Source of the DNA: JBFKPQ01 sp041628225
Lineage (GTDB): Bacteria; Actinomycetota; Acidimicrobiia; Spongiisociales; JAENVV01
Assembly: GCA_041628225.1 (NCBI GenBank)
Contig: JBFKPQ010000094.1
Location: 1-8,396 of the forward strand
Direction: 5' to 3'
Length of the DNA: 8,396 nt
The first letter of the stretch is position 1. Each line of letters starts with the position of its first letter. The position numbers were made by a program, and so were the translations under genes. A model generated the notes under the pieces. The model was not told the DNA's origin and did not search any database. It was given only the letters and a program-made list of their open reading frames with translations. Positions 1 to 6,533 of the stretch are shown in pieces.

Positions 1-524
1 GTGGTGAGGCCGACTTCGGATTCGAGGTGGGCGGTGAAGGCGGTGATCGGAGCGGCGAACGCCATGCCCGTGAGCACCGCAGGTCCGATCGCCAGGACGC
101 CCCACGGGAGCGCCACGGCACCGAAGAGCGCCATGACGAAGGTGAACACCACCGACACCATGGTCAGTCGAGTCGCGACCCACAGCAGGTGTCCGTGGAC
201 GAGATCGTTCGAACCCACCGGCGTGGCCAAGGCGGCGTGATAGACCTTCTGCCACTTGACGCCGGCCATGACCGGCCAGGCCGAGTCGCCGGCTCCGGTC
301 TGCATGGTGGTGGCGGCCAGCAGCCCCGGGGCCAGGAACAACAAGTAGGGGATGTTGCCCAAGGCGTCGGAGCCGCCGCCCTCGTCCACGATCTGACCGA
401 GTCCGATGCCCATCGCCAGCAGAAACAAGACCGGCGCGAAGAAGGTACTGATGACGCTGCCACGCCAGACCCGCTTGTACGACCGGGCGTGTACCTCGTA
501 CACGCGCATCGCGCGGGCGGTCAT
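1..524 (-). CDS. ABC-2 type transporter permease (partial, C-terminus outside window)
   Basis: Membrane subunit of a two-component ABC-2 exporter of the DrrB/NodJ kind, expected to form the translocation path in the cytoplasmic membrane and to work with the ATPase encoded just upstream. The first 174 codons are visible, reading leftward from an ATG at 524; the frame stays open to the window edge, so the C-terminal part is missing. Hydrophobic segments lie at about residues 25-43, 57-75, 113-134 and 137-158. The stretch from LAPGLLAATTMQ (64-75) through VKWQKVYHAALATPVGSNDL is typical of ABC-2 permeases, where a conserved amphipathic loop follows the second helix. The start overlaps the ATPase stop (ATGA, 521-524), which implies translational coupling. 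M6 is an alternative start, but the overlap favours M1. The substrate is unknown; relatives export drugs, polyketides or lipo-oligosaccharides. Confidence 0.88.
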   Translation of the reverse strand, partial: MTARAMRVYEVHARSYKRVWRGSVISTFFAPVLFLLAMGIGLGQIVDEGGGSDALGNIPYLLFLAPGLLAATTMQTGAGDSAWPVMAGVKWQKVYHAALATPVGSNDLVHGHLLWVATRLTMVSVVFTFVMALFGAVALPWGVLAIGPAVLTGMAFAAPITAFTAHLESEVGLT

Positions 525-1447
525 TCGACCAGGCTCCGGCCGGTCAGCCGCAAGAACACGTCCTCGAGCGTCGAGCGGCGGGACACGACGGTCTCGGGCT
601 GCAGCCCGCGAGCGTGCACCTCGGCCATGGTCGCGTCGGCGTCGTCGGCGTAGAGCAGCACGCGGTCGGGCAGGATCTCCATGCGCTTGGCGAGTCCGTC
701 GAGGCGATCGATGACGGTCTCCTGCACGCCGACCGGGAAGCGCAGCTCCAGTACCTCGCGATGCGACCACTCCTGGATGAGCTGCGTCGGCGACCCTTCC
801 GCGACGATCTGGGCCTTGTCCATCACGACGAGCCGGTCGCACAGTTGCTCTGCCTCGTCCATGTAGTGCGTGGTGATGATGAGGGTGACGCCTTGCTGCT
901 TGAGCCGGTACAGGCGATCCCAGAGGATGTGGCGGGCCTGCGGGTCGAGGCCGGTCGTGGGCTCGTCGAGCAGGATGAGGTCGGGCTCGTTGATGAGCGA
1001 TCGAGCGATCGTGAGCCGGCGCCGCATGCCACCCGACAGGGCGTCGACTTTGGCGTTCCGTTTCTCCTCGAGCTGCACGAAGTCCAACAGTTCGTCGATG
1101 CGAGGACGGATCACCGACCGGGGCAGGTCGAAGTACCGGCCGTAGATGAGCAGGTTCTCGGCCACGGTCAGTTCCATGTCGAGCGTGTCCTCCTGGGGGA
1201 CGACGCCGATGCGGGCGCGGATCTGCGCCCCGTGCGTAGCCGGGTCCAAGCCGAGGACGCGCAGGCTGCCACTGGTGATCGGAGACACGGCGCCGATCAT
1301 GCGCATGGTGGACGACTTGCCGGCACCATTGGGTCCGAGGAAACCAAAAGCTTCGCCCTTGGCGACGCTGAAATCGATCGAGTCCACGGCGGTGAAGTCG
1401 TCGAATCGTTTGGTGAGATGGTGGGCTTCGACGAGTGGTTCGATCAT
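521..1447 (-). CDS. ABC transporter ATP-binding protein, DrrA/NodI type
   Basis: Cytoplasmic ATPase subunit (308 residues, usual length for the family) that powers the ABC-2 permease encoded immediately downstream. All nucleotide-binding motifs are present and intact: Walker A GPNGAGKSS (38-46), Q-loop Q85, signature LSGGMRRR (137-144), Walker B LILLDEP (157-163) with the catalytic Glu, D-loop GLDP (166-169) and switch His194 in ITTHYMDEAE. After the ATPase core there is a C-terminal domain of about 80 residues ending in STLEDVFLRLTGR (292-304), a hallmark of the DrrA/NodI branch of ABC-2 ATPases. It is the first gene of a leftward operon and shares ATGA with the permease. A GAGGAG lies about 15 nt before the ATG, rather far for a ribosome binding site, while a TAGGGT box sits 9 nt upstream, so the transcript may be nearly leaderless. 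Drug, glycolipid or antibiotic export are possible; the sequence does not decide. Confidence 0.95.
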   Translation of the reverse strand: MIEPLVEAHHLTKRFDDFTAVDSIDFSVAKGEAFGFLGPNGAGKSSTMRMIGAVSPITSGSLRVLGLDPATHGAQIRARIGVVPQEDTLDMELTVAENLLIYGRYFDLPRSVIRPRIDELLDFVQLEEKRNAKVDALSGGMRRRLTIARSLINEPDLILLDEPTTGLDPQARHILWDRLYRLKQQGVTLIITTHYMDEAEQLCDRLVVMDKAQIVAEGSPTQLIQEWSHREVLELRFPVGVQETVIDRLDGLAKRMEILPDRVLLYADDADATMAEVHARGLQPETVVSRRSTLEDVFLRLTGRSLVE

Positions 1448-1513
1448 GGAGCGTGAACCCTACTCCTCGCCGGTGACAGGACCGATCGCCATTTCGTCGG
1501 TAGCCTCGCCGTC
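1448..1513. promoter_or_regulatory. Divergent promoter region between ABC-2 operon and 2H phosphoesterase gene
   Basis: This 66-base gap separates two divergent start codons and must hold at least the leftward promoter. For the rightward gene, TAGCCT (1501-1506) matches the actinobacterial -10 pattern TANNNT and ends 7 nt before the ATG. For the leftward gene, TAGGGT (complement of 1457-1462) ends 9 nt before its ATG. Neither has a convincing -35 at 16-18 nt. The boxes are seen in the sequence; their use as promoters is inferred from position. Confidence 0.4.
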
Positions 1514-2029
1514 ATGGAAGGCGCCGCCGAGTCGGGACTGATCATTCCCGCCTTGGACGTCGTCGACCTGGTCTCTCCGGCGATGACGGCGGCTTCGATG
1601 CCGCCGCACATCACGTTGCTGTACCCGTTCGTGGACCCTCCGGTGCCCGACGAGACGCTCGACCGGCTCCGGACGCTGTTCCGTACGGTGGAGCCGTTCG
1701 ATTACGTGCTCGACGAGGTAGCGTGGTTCGCCGACAGTACCGTGTACCTGCGCCCCCATCCCGCCCAGCCGTTCGCCGTGCTGACTCGCCGCTTGGTGGC
1801 CGAGTGGCCCGACCGGTTGCCATACGGCGGCGAACACGGCCTCGATCCGGTCCCGCACCTGACCCTCGCCGACCAGGAAGATCCCGACGAGATGCGGAGG
1901 CTCGCCGTCCAGGCCGAACCGCGGCTGCCGATCAGCCTGCGGGCGGACACCGTGTGGCTCATGGAAGGCACCCACGAACCGCCGGCCTGGCATCTGACCA
2001 CCAAATTCCTGCTCGGTCGACGGCCGTGA
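1514..2029 (+). CDS. 2'-5' RNA ligase family protein (2H phosphoesterase superfamily)
   Basis: A 171-residue soluble protein carrying the two HxT motifs that define the 2H phosphoesterase fold: PPHITLLYPF (H32, T34) and VPHLTLAD (H115, T117), about 80 residues apart as expected. In this superfamily the two histidines act on 2',3'-cyclic phosphates or 2'-5' linkages of RNA or small nucleotides; bacterial members are often annotated as 2'-5' RNA ligase or cyclic phosphodiesterase. The N-terminal ESGLIIPA strand and the LLYPF segment after the first motif match the usual layout, supporting the ATG at 1514. There is no Shine-Dalgarno sequence, but TAGCCT sits 7 nt before the ATG, the usual geometry of leaderless actinobacterial genes. 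It is a single-gene unit, divergent from the ABC operon and converging on the nucleotidyltransferase gene with 7 nt between stops. The true substrate is not predictable. Confidence 0.88.
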   Translation: MEGAAESGLIIPALDVVDLVSPAMTAASMPPHITLLYPFVDPPVPDETLDRLRTLFRTVEPFDYVLDEVAWFADSTVYLRPHPAQPFAVLTRRLVAEWPDRLPYGGEHGLDPVPHLTLADQEDPDEMRRLAVQAEPRLPISLRADTVWLMEGTHEPPAWHLTTKFLLGRRP

Positions 2030-2036
2030 CGACTGT

Positions 2037-2537
2037 TCAACGATCGCGGAGCCGCGCCTCGATCGCCGGCAGCGCCAGGATGTCCTTGGGCCGTCCAGCA
2101 GTGCGCTTCGAGGTCACCACGTCTTCGAGCGAGGCAACCGGCACCAGCACGGCCTGAACTTCGAGCTGCACCGAACGCGGTGCCAGCGTCCGGTAGCCAT
2201 CGGGGAAGCCCGCTGGGACGAAACACAGATCGAGAGGACCTTCAGACGTCAGGAGGGTCATCGTGTCGACATTGGCGAGCAGCTCGGGATGTGGGCGGAA
2301 TGGCACACCTTCAGGATCGCCCTCGACGCGAAGGCGCGCTCCGAGATCAATGAGGGCGGCTGACAACCTCTCGAGGTTGGCCGGATCCGGAGACGGACAG
2401 ATGTCGACGTCGACCGTCGAGTGCCCGGTCTGGTGGAGGCGGGCCGCCATCCCGCCGATGACTACGAACTCCACGCCGGATTCGACAAGGACCTGGCATA
2501 TCGCCGCGACGTGGTTGTCGCTGAGTTCAGGAGGCAT
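2037..2537 (-). CDS. Nucleotidyltransferase-fold protein, probable toxin-like partner of an XRE regulator
   Basis: A 166-residue protein with the features of a minimal polymerase-beta-like nucleotidyltransferase, similar in layout to small AbiEii/MNT-type proteins. After an N-terminal helix comes the strand EFVVIGGMAARLH with the GG at 28-29. Next is the metal-binding pair in STVDVDICP (D43, D45) and a third acidic strand PLDLCFVP (D103). The tail contains LEDVVTSKRTAGRPKDILAL (137-156), a Lys/Arg-rich motif seen in small nucleotidyltransferases. The catalytic residues appear intact. Proteins of this class transfer a nucleotide to tRNA, protein or a small molecule; some act as toxins. The ATG at 2537 lies inside the end of the XRE gene (11-base overlap), so the two are co-translated. 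The pairing suggests a toxin-antitoxin role, but a non-toxic nucleotidyltransferase with an autoregulator is also possible. No HEPN partner is present, which argues against the HEPN/MNT type. Confidence 0.75.
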   Translation of the reverse strand: MPPELSDNHVAAICQVLVESGVEFVVIGGMAARLHQTGHSTVDVDICPSPDPANLERLSAALIDLGARLRVEGDPEGVPFRPHPELLANVDTMTLLTSEGPLDLCFVPAGFPDGYRTLAPRSVQLEVQAVLVPVASLEDVVTSKRTAGRPKDILALPAIEARLRDR

Positions 2538-2841
2538 CGCTCACCAAGCGGTATCCCTGGGAGCGGAGCCGTTCCCTGGTGGAACGATCGAGAGTCGACT
2601 CCCACTCAGCCAGCACCGCATCGTGACGGTCGAGGTCGGCCAGCTCGAATCGCAACTCGAGCCCGGCCTTGGCGAGCATCCGCGAGAGGGTCGGCAGCGT
2701 TGGTTGGCGTCGCCCCGATTCGTAGGCCGACAGCGTGGGTTGCGCGATGCCCAAGAGGTCGGCGAAAGCGGTCTGGGAGAGTCCGAGTCGCTGACGCGCC
2801 AGGAGGAGCAGCGAGCCCGCAACACGGTCGTCGGTATCCAT
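2527..2841 (-). CDS. XRE-family helix-turn-helix regulator, probable antitoxin
   Basis: A 104-residue DNA-binding protein. A Cro/C1-type helix-turn-helix occupies about residues 8-64: the first helix around SLLLLARQRLG, the second LSQTAFADLLGI (21-32), and the recognition helix in QPTLSAYESGRRQP (34-47). The rest (about 65-104, rich in D, E and R) is a short charged tail of the kind that could contact a partner protein. It is the first gene of a two-gene leftward unit and overlaps the nucleotidyltransferase gene by 11 bases. In such pairs the XRE protein typically represses its own promoter and neutralises the partner; that role is inferred here from gene order and size. The ATG at 2841 has no good Shine-Dalgarno sequence but is preceded by a TTGACG/TACGCT promoter-like element whose -10 ends 8 nt away. 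Confidence 0.85.
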   Translation of the reverse strand: MDTDDRVAGSLLLLARQRLGLSQTAFADLLGIAQPTLSAYESGRRQPTLPTLSRMLAKAGLELRFELADLDRHDAVLAEWESTLDRSTRERLRSQGYRLVSDAS

Positions 2842-2880
2842 ACCTATATAGCGTATCGTCTATGGTCGAGACGTCAACCC
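2842..2880 (-). promoter_or_regulatory. AT-rich promoter/operator patch of the XRE-nucleotidyltransferase pair
   Basis: The gap before the XRE gene is visibly richer in A/T than the surrounding DNA. On the minus strand it reads TTGACG (2877-2872), a 16-base spacer, then TACGCT (2855-2850), fitting -35 and TANNNT -10 elements, with the start codon 8 nt further on. Two inverted repeats overlap it: ATAG/CTAT (2848-2851 and 2860-2863) and CGTCT/AGACG (2857-2861 and 2869-2873, 7-base gap). Such symmetry is what a dimeric XRE repressor would bind. The elements are seen directly; autoregulation is inferred. Confidence 0.5.
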
Positions 2881-2881
2881 C

Positions 2882-4639
2882 TCAGGCGTGGGCTGCGCTC
2901 ATCCAGTCGGCGTGCATATTCATATACACGCCATCGGTGGCCACCAGTTCGGCATGAGTGCCGCGTTGGACGAGCCGGCCCTGGTCGAACACCAGGATTT
3001 CGTCGGACGCCTCCGCCGTCGACAGGCGATGAGCGATCGTGATGGAGGTCCGGCCTGCCGAGAGCCTCTCGATGGCTTGTCGGATACTGACCTCGAGCGC
3101 CGGGTCGACCGCCGACGTCGCCTCGTCGAGGATCAGCAAGTCGGGTCGGGTGATCCACGCCCTGGTCAGCGCCACGAGCTGGCGCTCGCCTCCCGAGACC
3201 TGCCCACCGCGTTCACCGACGGCGGTCTCCAGTCCGTCGGGTAGGCCGGCGACCCAGTCGGCGAGCCCGAGATCGGTGAAGGCGTTCGCGACTTCCTCAG
3301 GAGTGGCGTCCGGCTTGCCGTACCGGACGTTGTCGAACACCGTTCCGTCGAACAGGAAACCCTCCTGTGGCACGAATGCCACCCGCGCGCGGAGCTCCGC
3401 GTTGGGCACGGAGCGCACGTCGACGCCGCCGACCAGAACGGCTCCGTCGGTGACGTCGAGGAGGCGGGCGCACAGCTTGGCGAACGTCGTCTTGCCCGAT
3501 CCGGTCTCTCCGACGACGGCGACTCGACGCCCAGCCGCGATGGTGAGCGACAGGTCCGCCAGAACGTCCGGTCCGGTCGGGTATCGGAACCGCACACGGT
3601 CGAAACGAACGTCGAGCGTCCCCGCCGGCAGCGACTGAGGCGCTGTCGGTTCTGGCATGTCGATCTCAGTATCGAGGACATCCAGGATCCGTCGGAGCCC
3701 GGCTGCGGCCGACTGGGCCGAGTCGGACGTCTCGACGAGGATCTGGACGGGTTCGATCAGCAGGTTGACGAGGAAGAGGAAGGCGATGAGGGTCCCGGCG
3801 GAGGTGCCCTCGGCCGCCCCGAGCACGACTCCCACGGCAATCACCGCGGCCGTGATCATGCCGGCGAACAGGTCGGCGGACGAGAACAACGCCGCGCCGA
3901 GCCGGGCGGTGTTGAACTCCGCCTTGAACTGCCGTTCGAGGGCGTCGTCGACACGCCGTAGTGCGACGTCCTCCGCACCGTGGGCGCGGACCACGGGTAG
4001 GCCCGAGATGGACTCGGACATCACTGCGAAGGTGTCCGAAACCCGCGACCGCACGCCGTCGTGGGCCTTGCCGAGGATCTTCTGGAACCACCAGAGCAGG
4101 ATGCCGTACACGGCGACTCCGCCGACGACCAGGAGCGCCAGGCGCCAGTTGTAGATGGTCATGGCGGTGATGGCGAGGATCACCTGAGCGATGCCGACGA
4201 CCATGCCGACACCGCCCCATTCCATGAAGTCCATGATCGTGGTGACGTCCGAGGTGACCCGGGCGACCATGGCGCCCCGCTGTTCGGTCTGGGTGTGCAA
4301 GGTCGAGAGGCGTTGGAGATGCCGGAACGCCGCCACGCGCAACTCCGAGAGCCCCCAGGTGGCAGCCTTGACGAGTCGCATGAGGGACGACCATCTGGCG
4401 AGCCCGGCCAGTACGACGGCGGCAGCTGCCACTCCGGCGGCCTGGGCAACGACGATCAGGTCGACGTCGCCGGGCAGGATCTGGTGGTCGATGATCTGCT
4501 GCACGGCCACCGGGACGACCAGTTGCATGGCGGTTCCGATGACGGCGAGGCCGATCGTGACGGCCAGGCCCTGCCCCAAGGTCGGGGCGACCCGGAAGGC
4601 TCGGCGGAGCACCTTGAGGGTGGGTTGGCGCGTCGTCAC
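2882..4639 (-). CDS. ABC exporter half-transporter, canonical ATP site (fused membrane and ATPase domains)
   Basis: A 585-residue type IV (MsbA-like) exporter half: an N-terminal six-helix membrane domain (hydrophobic segments near 24-47, 61-82, 142-162, 165-186, 257-276 and 282-302) followed by an ATPase domain from about 340. Walker A GETGSGKT (377-384), Q-loop Q425, Walker B LLILDE with catalytic E506 and switch H537 (TIAHRLST) are all canonical. The signature is slightly atypical, VSGGERQ (481-487) followed by LVALTRAW. The coding region opens with GTG at 4639, overlapping the TGA of the preceding half-transporter (GTGA, 4636-4639), so the two are translationally coupled and should form a heterodimer. 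In such heterodimers this subunit supplies Walker A/B and switch His to the active ATP site. Its atypical signature faces the partner's degenerate site. The substrate is unknown; multidrug or lipid export is typical. Confidence 0.93.
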   Translation of the reverse strand: MTTRQPTLKVLRRAFRVAPTLGQGLAVTIGLAVIGTAMQLVVPVAVQQIIDHQILPGDVDLIVVAQAAGVAAAAVVLAGLARWSSLMRLVKAATWGLSELRVAAFRHLQRLSTLHTQTEQRGAMVARVTSDVTTIMDFMEWGGVGMVVGIAQVILAITAMTIYNWRLALLVVGGVAVYGILLWWFQKILGKAHDGVRSRVSDTFAVMSESISGLPVVRAHGAEDVALRRVDDALERQFKAEFNTARLGAALFSSADLFAGMITAAVIAVGVVLGAAEGTSAGTLIAFLFLVNLLIEPVQILVETSDSAQSAAAGLRRILDVLDTEIDMPEPTAPQSLPAGTLDVRFDRVRFRYPTGPDVLADLSLTIAAGRRVAVVGETGSGKTTFAKLCARLLDVTDGAVLVGGVDVRSVPNAELRARVAFVPQEGFLFDGTVFDNVRYGKPDATPEEVANAFTDLGLADWVAGLPDGLETAVGERGGQVSGGERQLVALTRAWITRPDLLILDEATSAVDPALEVSIRQAIERLSAGRTSITIAHRLSTAEASDEILVFDQGRLVQRGTHAELVATDGVYMNMHADWMSAAHA

Positions 4640-6426
4640 GACGGCTCCTTCCGGGTGGCCGCATCGTCGGCGTAGGCCGTGAGAAGGCGCGCGTAGCCCG
4701 GCTCGTGCCCCAGCAGATCCTCGTGGGAACCTTGTGCCACGACGCGACCGGCTTCCAGATAGATCACGCGGTCGGCGAGCAGGATCGACGACCGCCGGTA
4801 GGCGACAACCACGATCGTCGAGGGCAGATCGGCGTCGCGCAATCCCGTGAGGATCTCGGTTTCGACGGTGGGATCGACCGCCGACGTGGCGTCGTCGAGG
4901 ATCAGCAGGCGAGGCCGCCGGACCAGCGCCCTGGCGAGCGCGATCCGCTGACGCTGGCCGCCCGACAGCGACGTTCCGCGCTCACCGATCCGGGTTTCGA
5001 TGCCCTCCGGGAGCGCAGCCACGAACTCGGAGGCTCCGGCCAGACGCAACGCTTCGGCCACGAGGTCGTCGTCGAACGTCTCGCCCAGCGTGACGTTGTT
5101 ACGCACCGTGGTGTTGAACAGGAAGGGGTCCTGGCCGACCAGCGTCACCTCGGCCGGCACAGCACCCGCCATGAGATCGCGCAGGTCCCTTCCGTCGAGG
5201 TCGATGGCACCGCGCACCGGATCCCATAGCCGGGCCATGAGCAAGGCCACGGTCGACTTCCCCGATCCGGTCGGCCCGACCAGCGCCACGGTTTCTCCCG
5301 GCTGAACCTCGAGGTGAACATCGGTGAGCACGGGCTCGTCGTCGCCGTAGTGGAAGTGGACGTCAGAGGCGCCCACGCCTGCGCCGACCGGAACTCGCGA
5401 TGGCGCCAACGCGCCATGCTGCACCAGTTCGTCGGCTTCGAGGACGTGCTCGACGCGACGCCATGCCGCCAGCGAGAACGAGATCTCCCACAACACGAAG
5501 CCGATCAGGCGGATCGGGAACGCCAGCAGGGAGAGCAGGTAGGTGACGGTCACGAGATCGCCGGCCGTGAGGTAGCCATCCTGGATGCGCATGGCCCCGA
5601 GAAACAACACGAAGAGCATCGCCAGCGCCGGGAGCGCATCGACGACCGACCGCCAGGTCTCCGCGACCCGACCGACGTGTGCGAGGTTGTCGCGCAGCCG
5701 GTTCGAAGCCGTTTCGAGCCGATCGCTTTCCATCTGCTCGCGTCCCAACGCCTTCACGGTCAGGGCACCGTCGAACGATTCGTGAGCCACCGTCGCCACG
5801 TAGCCCCTGTCCTCCTGGACGACCTGGAACGCCCCAAAGATCCTCCAGGAAGCCCGAACGTCGATGACGAGCGTCGTCAACAGTGCCACGGTGGTGGCGA
5901 TGCCCAGGGTCCAGTCGGTGACCCAGATGAGGATCAGCGAGCCGATGAGCAAGAGGCTGGCACCGATCCCGTAGGGCAGAGGCCCGAGCACGAAGGTGGC
6001 CTGGCTGGCATCCGAGTCGGATACGGCCAACAGGTCACCGGTCGATTGGCGGCGATGCCAGCCGAGTTCGAGCCGGTACTGGTGGTCCAACAGGCGACTG
6101 CGGAGGTCGGCTTGGGTCCGGCTCTGAAGCCAACCTGCGCCGGTGCGGCGGATCGTGATGCCGATCGCTTTCCACAGCGCGATGCCGATGATGGCCGCGA
6201 CGGCGGCCAGGACCCGCCCCCGATAGTCCTCACCTCGGTCGAGGACCGGGATGATGAGGGAGTCCGTGATGTCTCCGATCACCACGGACGCAGCCACGAT
6301 GGCCGACACGAACAGCGTGGAGCCCGTGACGGCCGCCGCAAAGGCGCGCGGGTGGGCGCGCACCATCCGTCCGATGTGGGCGAACCCGTCGGACAGCATG
6401 ACGCGCAGAGAGTCGGAAGGAGACAT
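4636..6426 (-). CDS. ABC exporter half-transporter with degenerate ATP site (fused membrane and ATPase domains)
   Basis: A 596-residue type IV exporter half, first gene of the exporter pair. Membrane segments lie near residues 29-50, 73-92, 152-168, 171-190, 265-281 and 290-312; the ATPase domain starts at about 350. Walker A GPTGSGKS (384-391), Q-loop Q432 and the signature LSGGQRQR (487-494) are perfect. Walker B reads LLILDD, with Asp512 (codon 4893-4891) instead of the catalytic Glu, and the switch His is replaced by Tyr543 (VAYRRSS, codon 4800-4798). This subunit therefore supplies the signature for the partner's active site and the Walker motifs of a degenerate site, as in heterodimeric exporters such as TM287/288 or BmrCD. 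The start was placed at the ATG at 6426 because the 55 extra codons upstream (open to 6591) lack exporter character and run into the divergent ligase gene. A TAGCAT box lies 10 nt upstream; the Shine-Dalgarno sequence is weak. Confidence 0.92.
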   Translation of the reverse strand: MSPSDSLRVMLSDGFAHIGRMVRAHPRAFAAAVTGSTLFVSAIVAASVVIGDITDSLIIPVLDRGEDYRGRVLAAVAAIIGIALWKAIGITIRRTGAGWLQSRTQADLRSRLLDHQYRLELGWHRRQSTGDLLAVSDSDASQATFVLGPLPYGIGASLLLIGSLILIWVTDWTLGIATTVALLTTLVIDVRASWRIFGAFQVVQEDRGYVATVAHESFDGALTVKALGREQMESDRLETASNRLRDNLAHVGRVAETWRSVVDALPALAMLFVLFLGAMRIQDGYLTAGDLVTVTYLLSLLAFPIRLIGFVLWEISFSLAAWRRVEHVLEADELVQHGALAPSRVPVGAGVGASDVHFHYGDDEPVLTDVHLEVQPGETVALVGPTGSGKSTVALLMARLWDPVRGAIDLDGRDLRDLMAGAVPAEVTLVGQDPFLFNTTVRNNVTLGETFDDDLVAEALRLAGASEFVAALPEGIETRIGERGTSLSGGQRQRIALARALVRRPRLLILDDATSAVDPTVETEILTGLRDADLPSTIVVVAYRRSSILLADRVIYLEAGRVVAQGSHEDLLGHEPGYARLLTAYADDAATRKEPS

Positions 6427-6533
6427 CAGCCGCCCAATGCTATCGGTCGAGTGGCATGGCGCGTCCGGGGTTTTCGGAGCGGGCCGATCGGTGATCTGGC
6501 ATGATCGGACGGTCGCCATACAAGGACCAGCCG
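6427..6533. promoter_or_regulatory. Divergent intergenic region between ABC exporter operon and acyl-CoA ligase
   Basis: This 107-base gap lies between two divergent starts and should carry both promoters. On the minus strand TAGCAT (6442-6437) fits TANNNT and ends 10 nt before the exporter ATG. On the plus strand I see no convincing -10/-35 pair. AAGGA at 6522-6526 is a good ribosome binding site, 7 nt before the ligase ATG at 6534. No operator-like long inverted repeat was seen. Confidence 0.35.

Noticed and set aside
614..1456. 280-codon open frame on the plus strand
   Set aside because: It lies entirely opposite the well-supported ABC-2 ATPase gene; its low-complexity His/Asp/Glu/Arg-rich translation is typical of an antisense shadow in GC-rich DNA.
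1460..1993. 177-codon open frame on the minus strand
   Set aside because: Opposite the 2H phosphoesterase gene, whose two HxT motifs are in the plus-strand frame.
2030..2036. Bidirectional terminator between the convergent 2H and nucleotidyltransferase genes
   Set aside because: Only 7 bases separate the stops and no hairpin with a T-run is visible there.
5314..6504. 396-codon open frame on the plus strand
   Set aside because: Antisense to the degenerate exporter subunit; the translation is rich in Arg, Asp, Gln and Gly with no recognisable domain, as expected for a shadow frame.
6501..6533. Upstream ATG at 6501 as start of the acyl-CoA ligase
   Set aside because: It has no ribosome binding site and adds 11 residues not typical of the family, whereas the ATG at 6534 has AAGGA 7 nt upstream.
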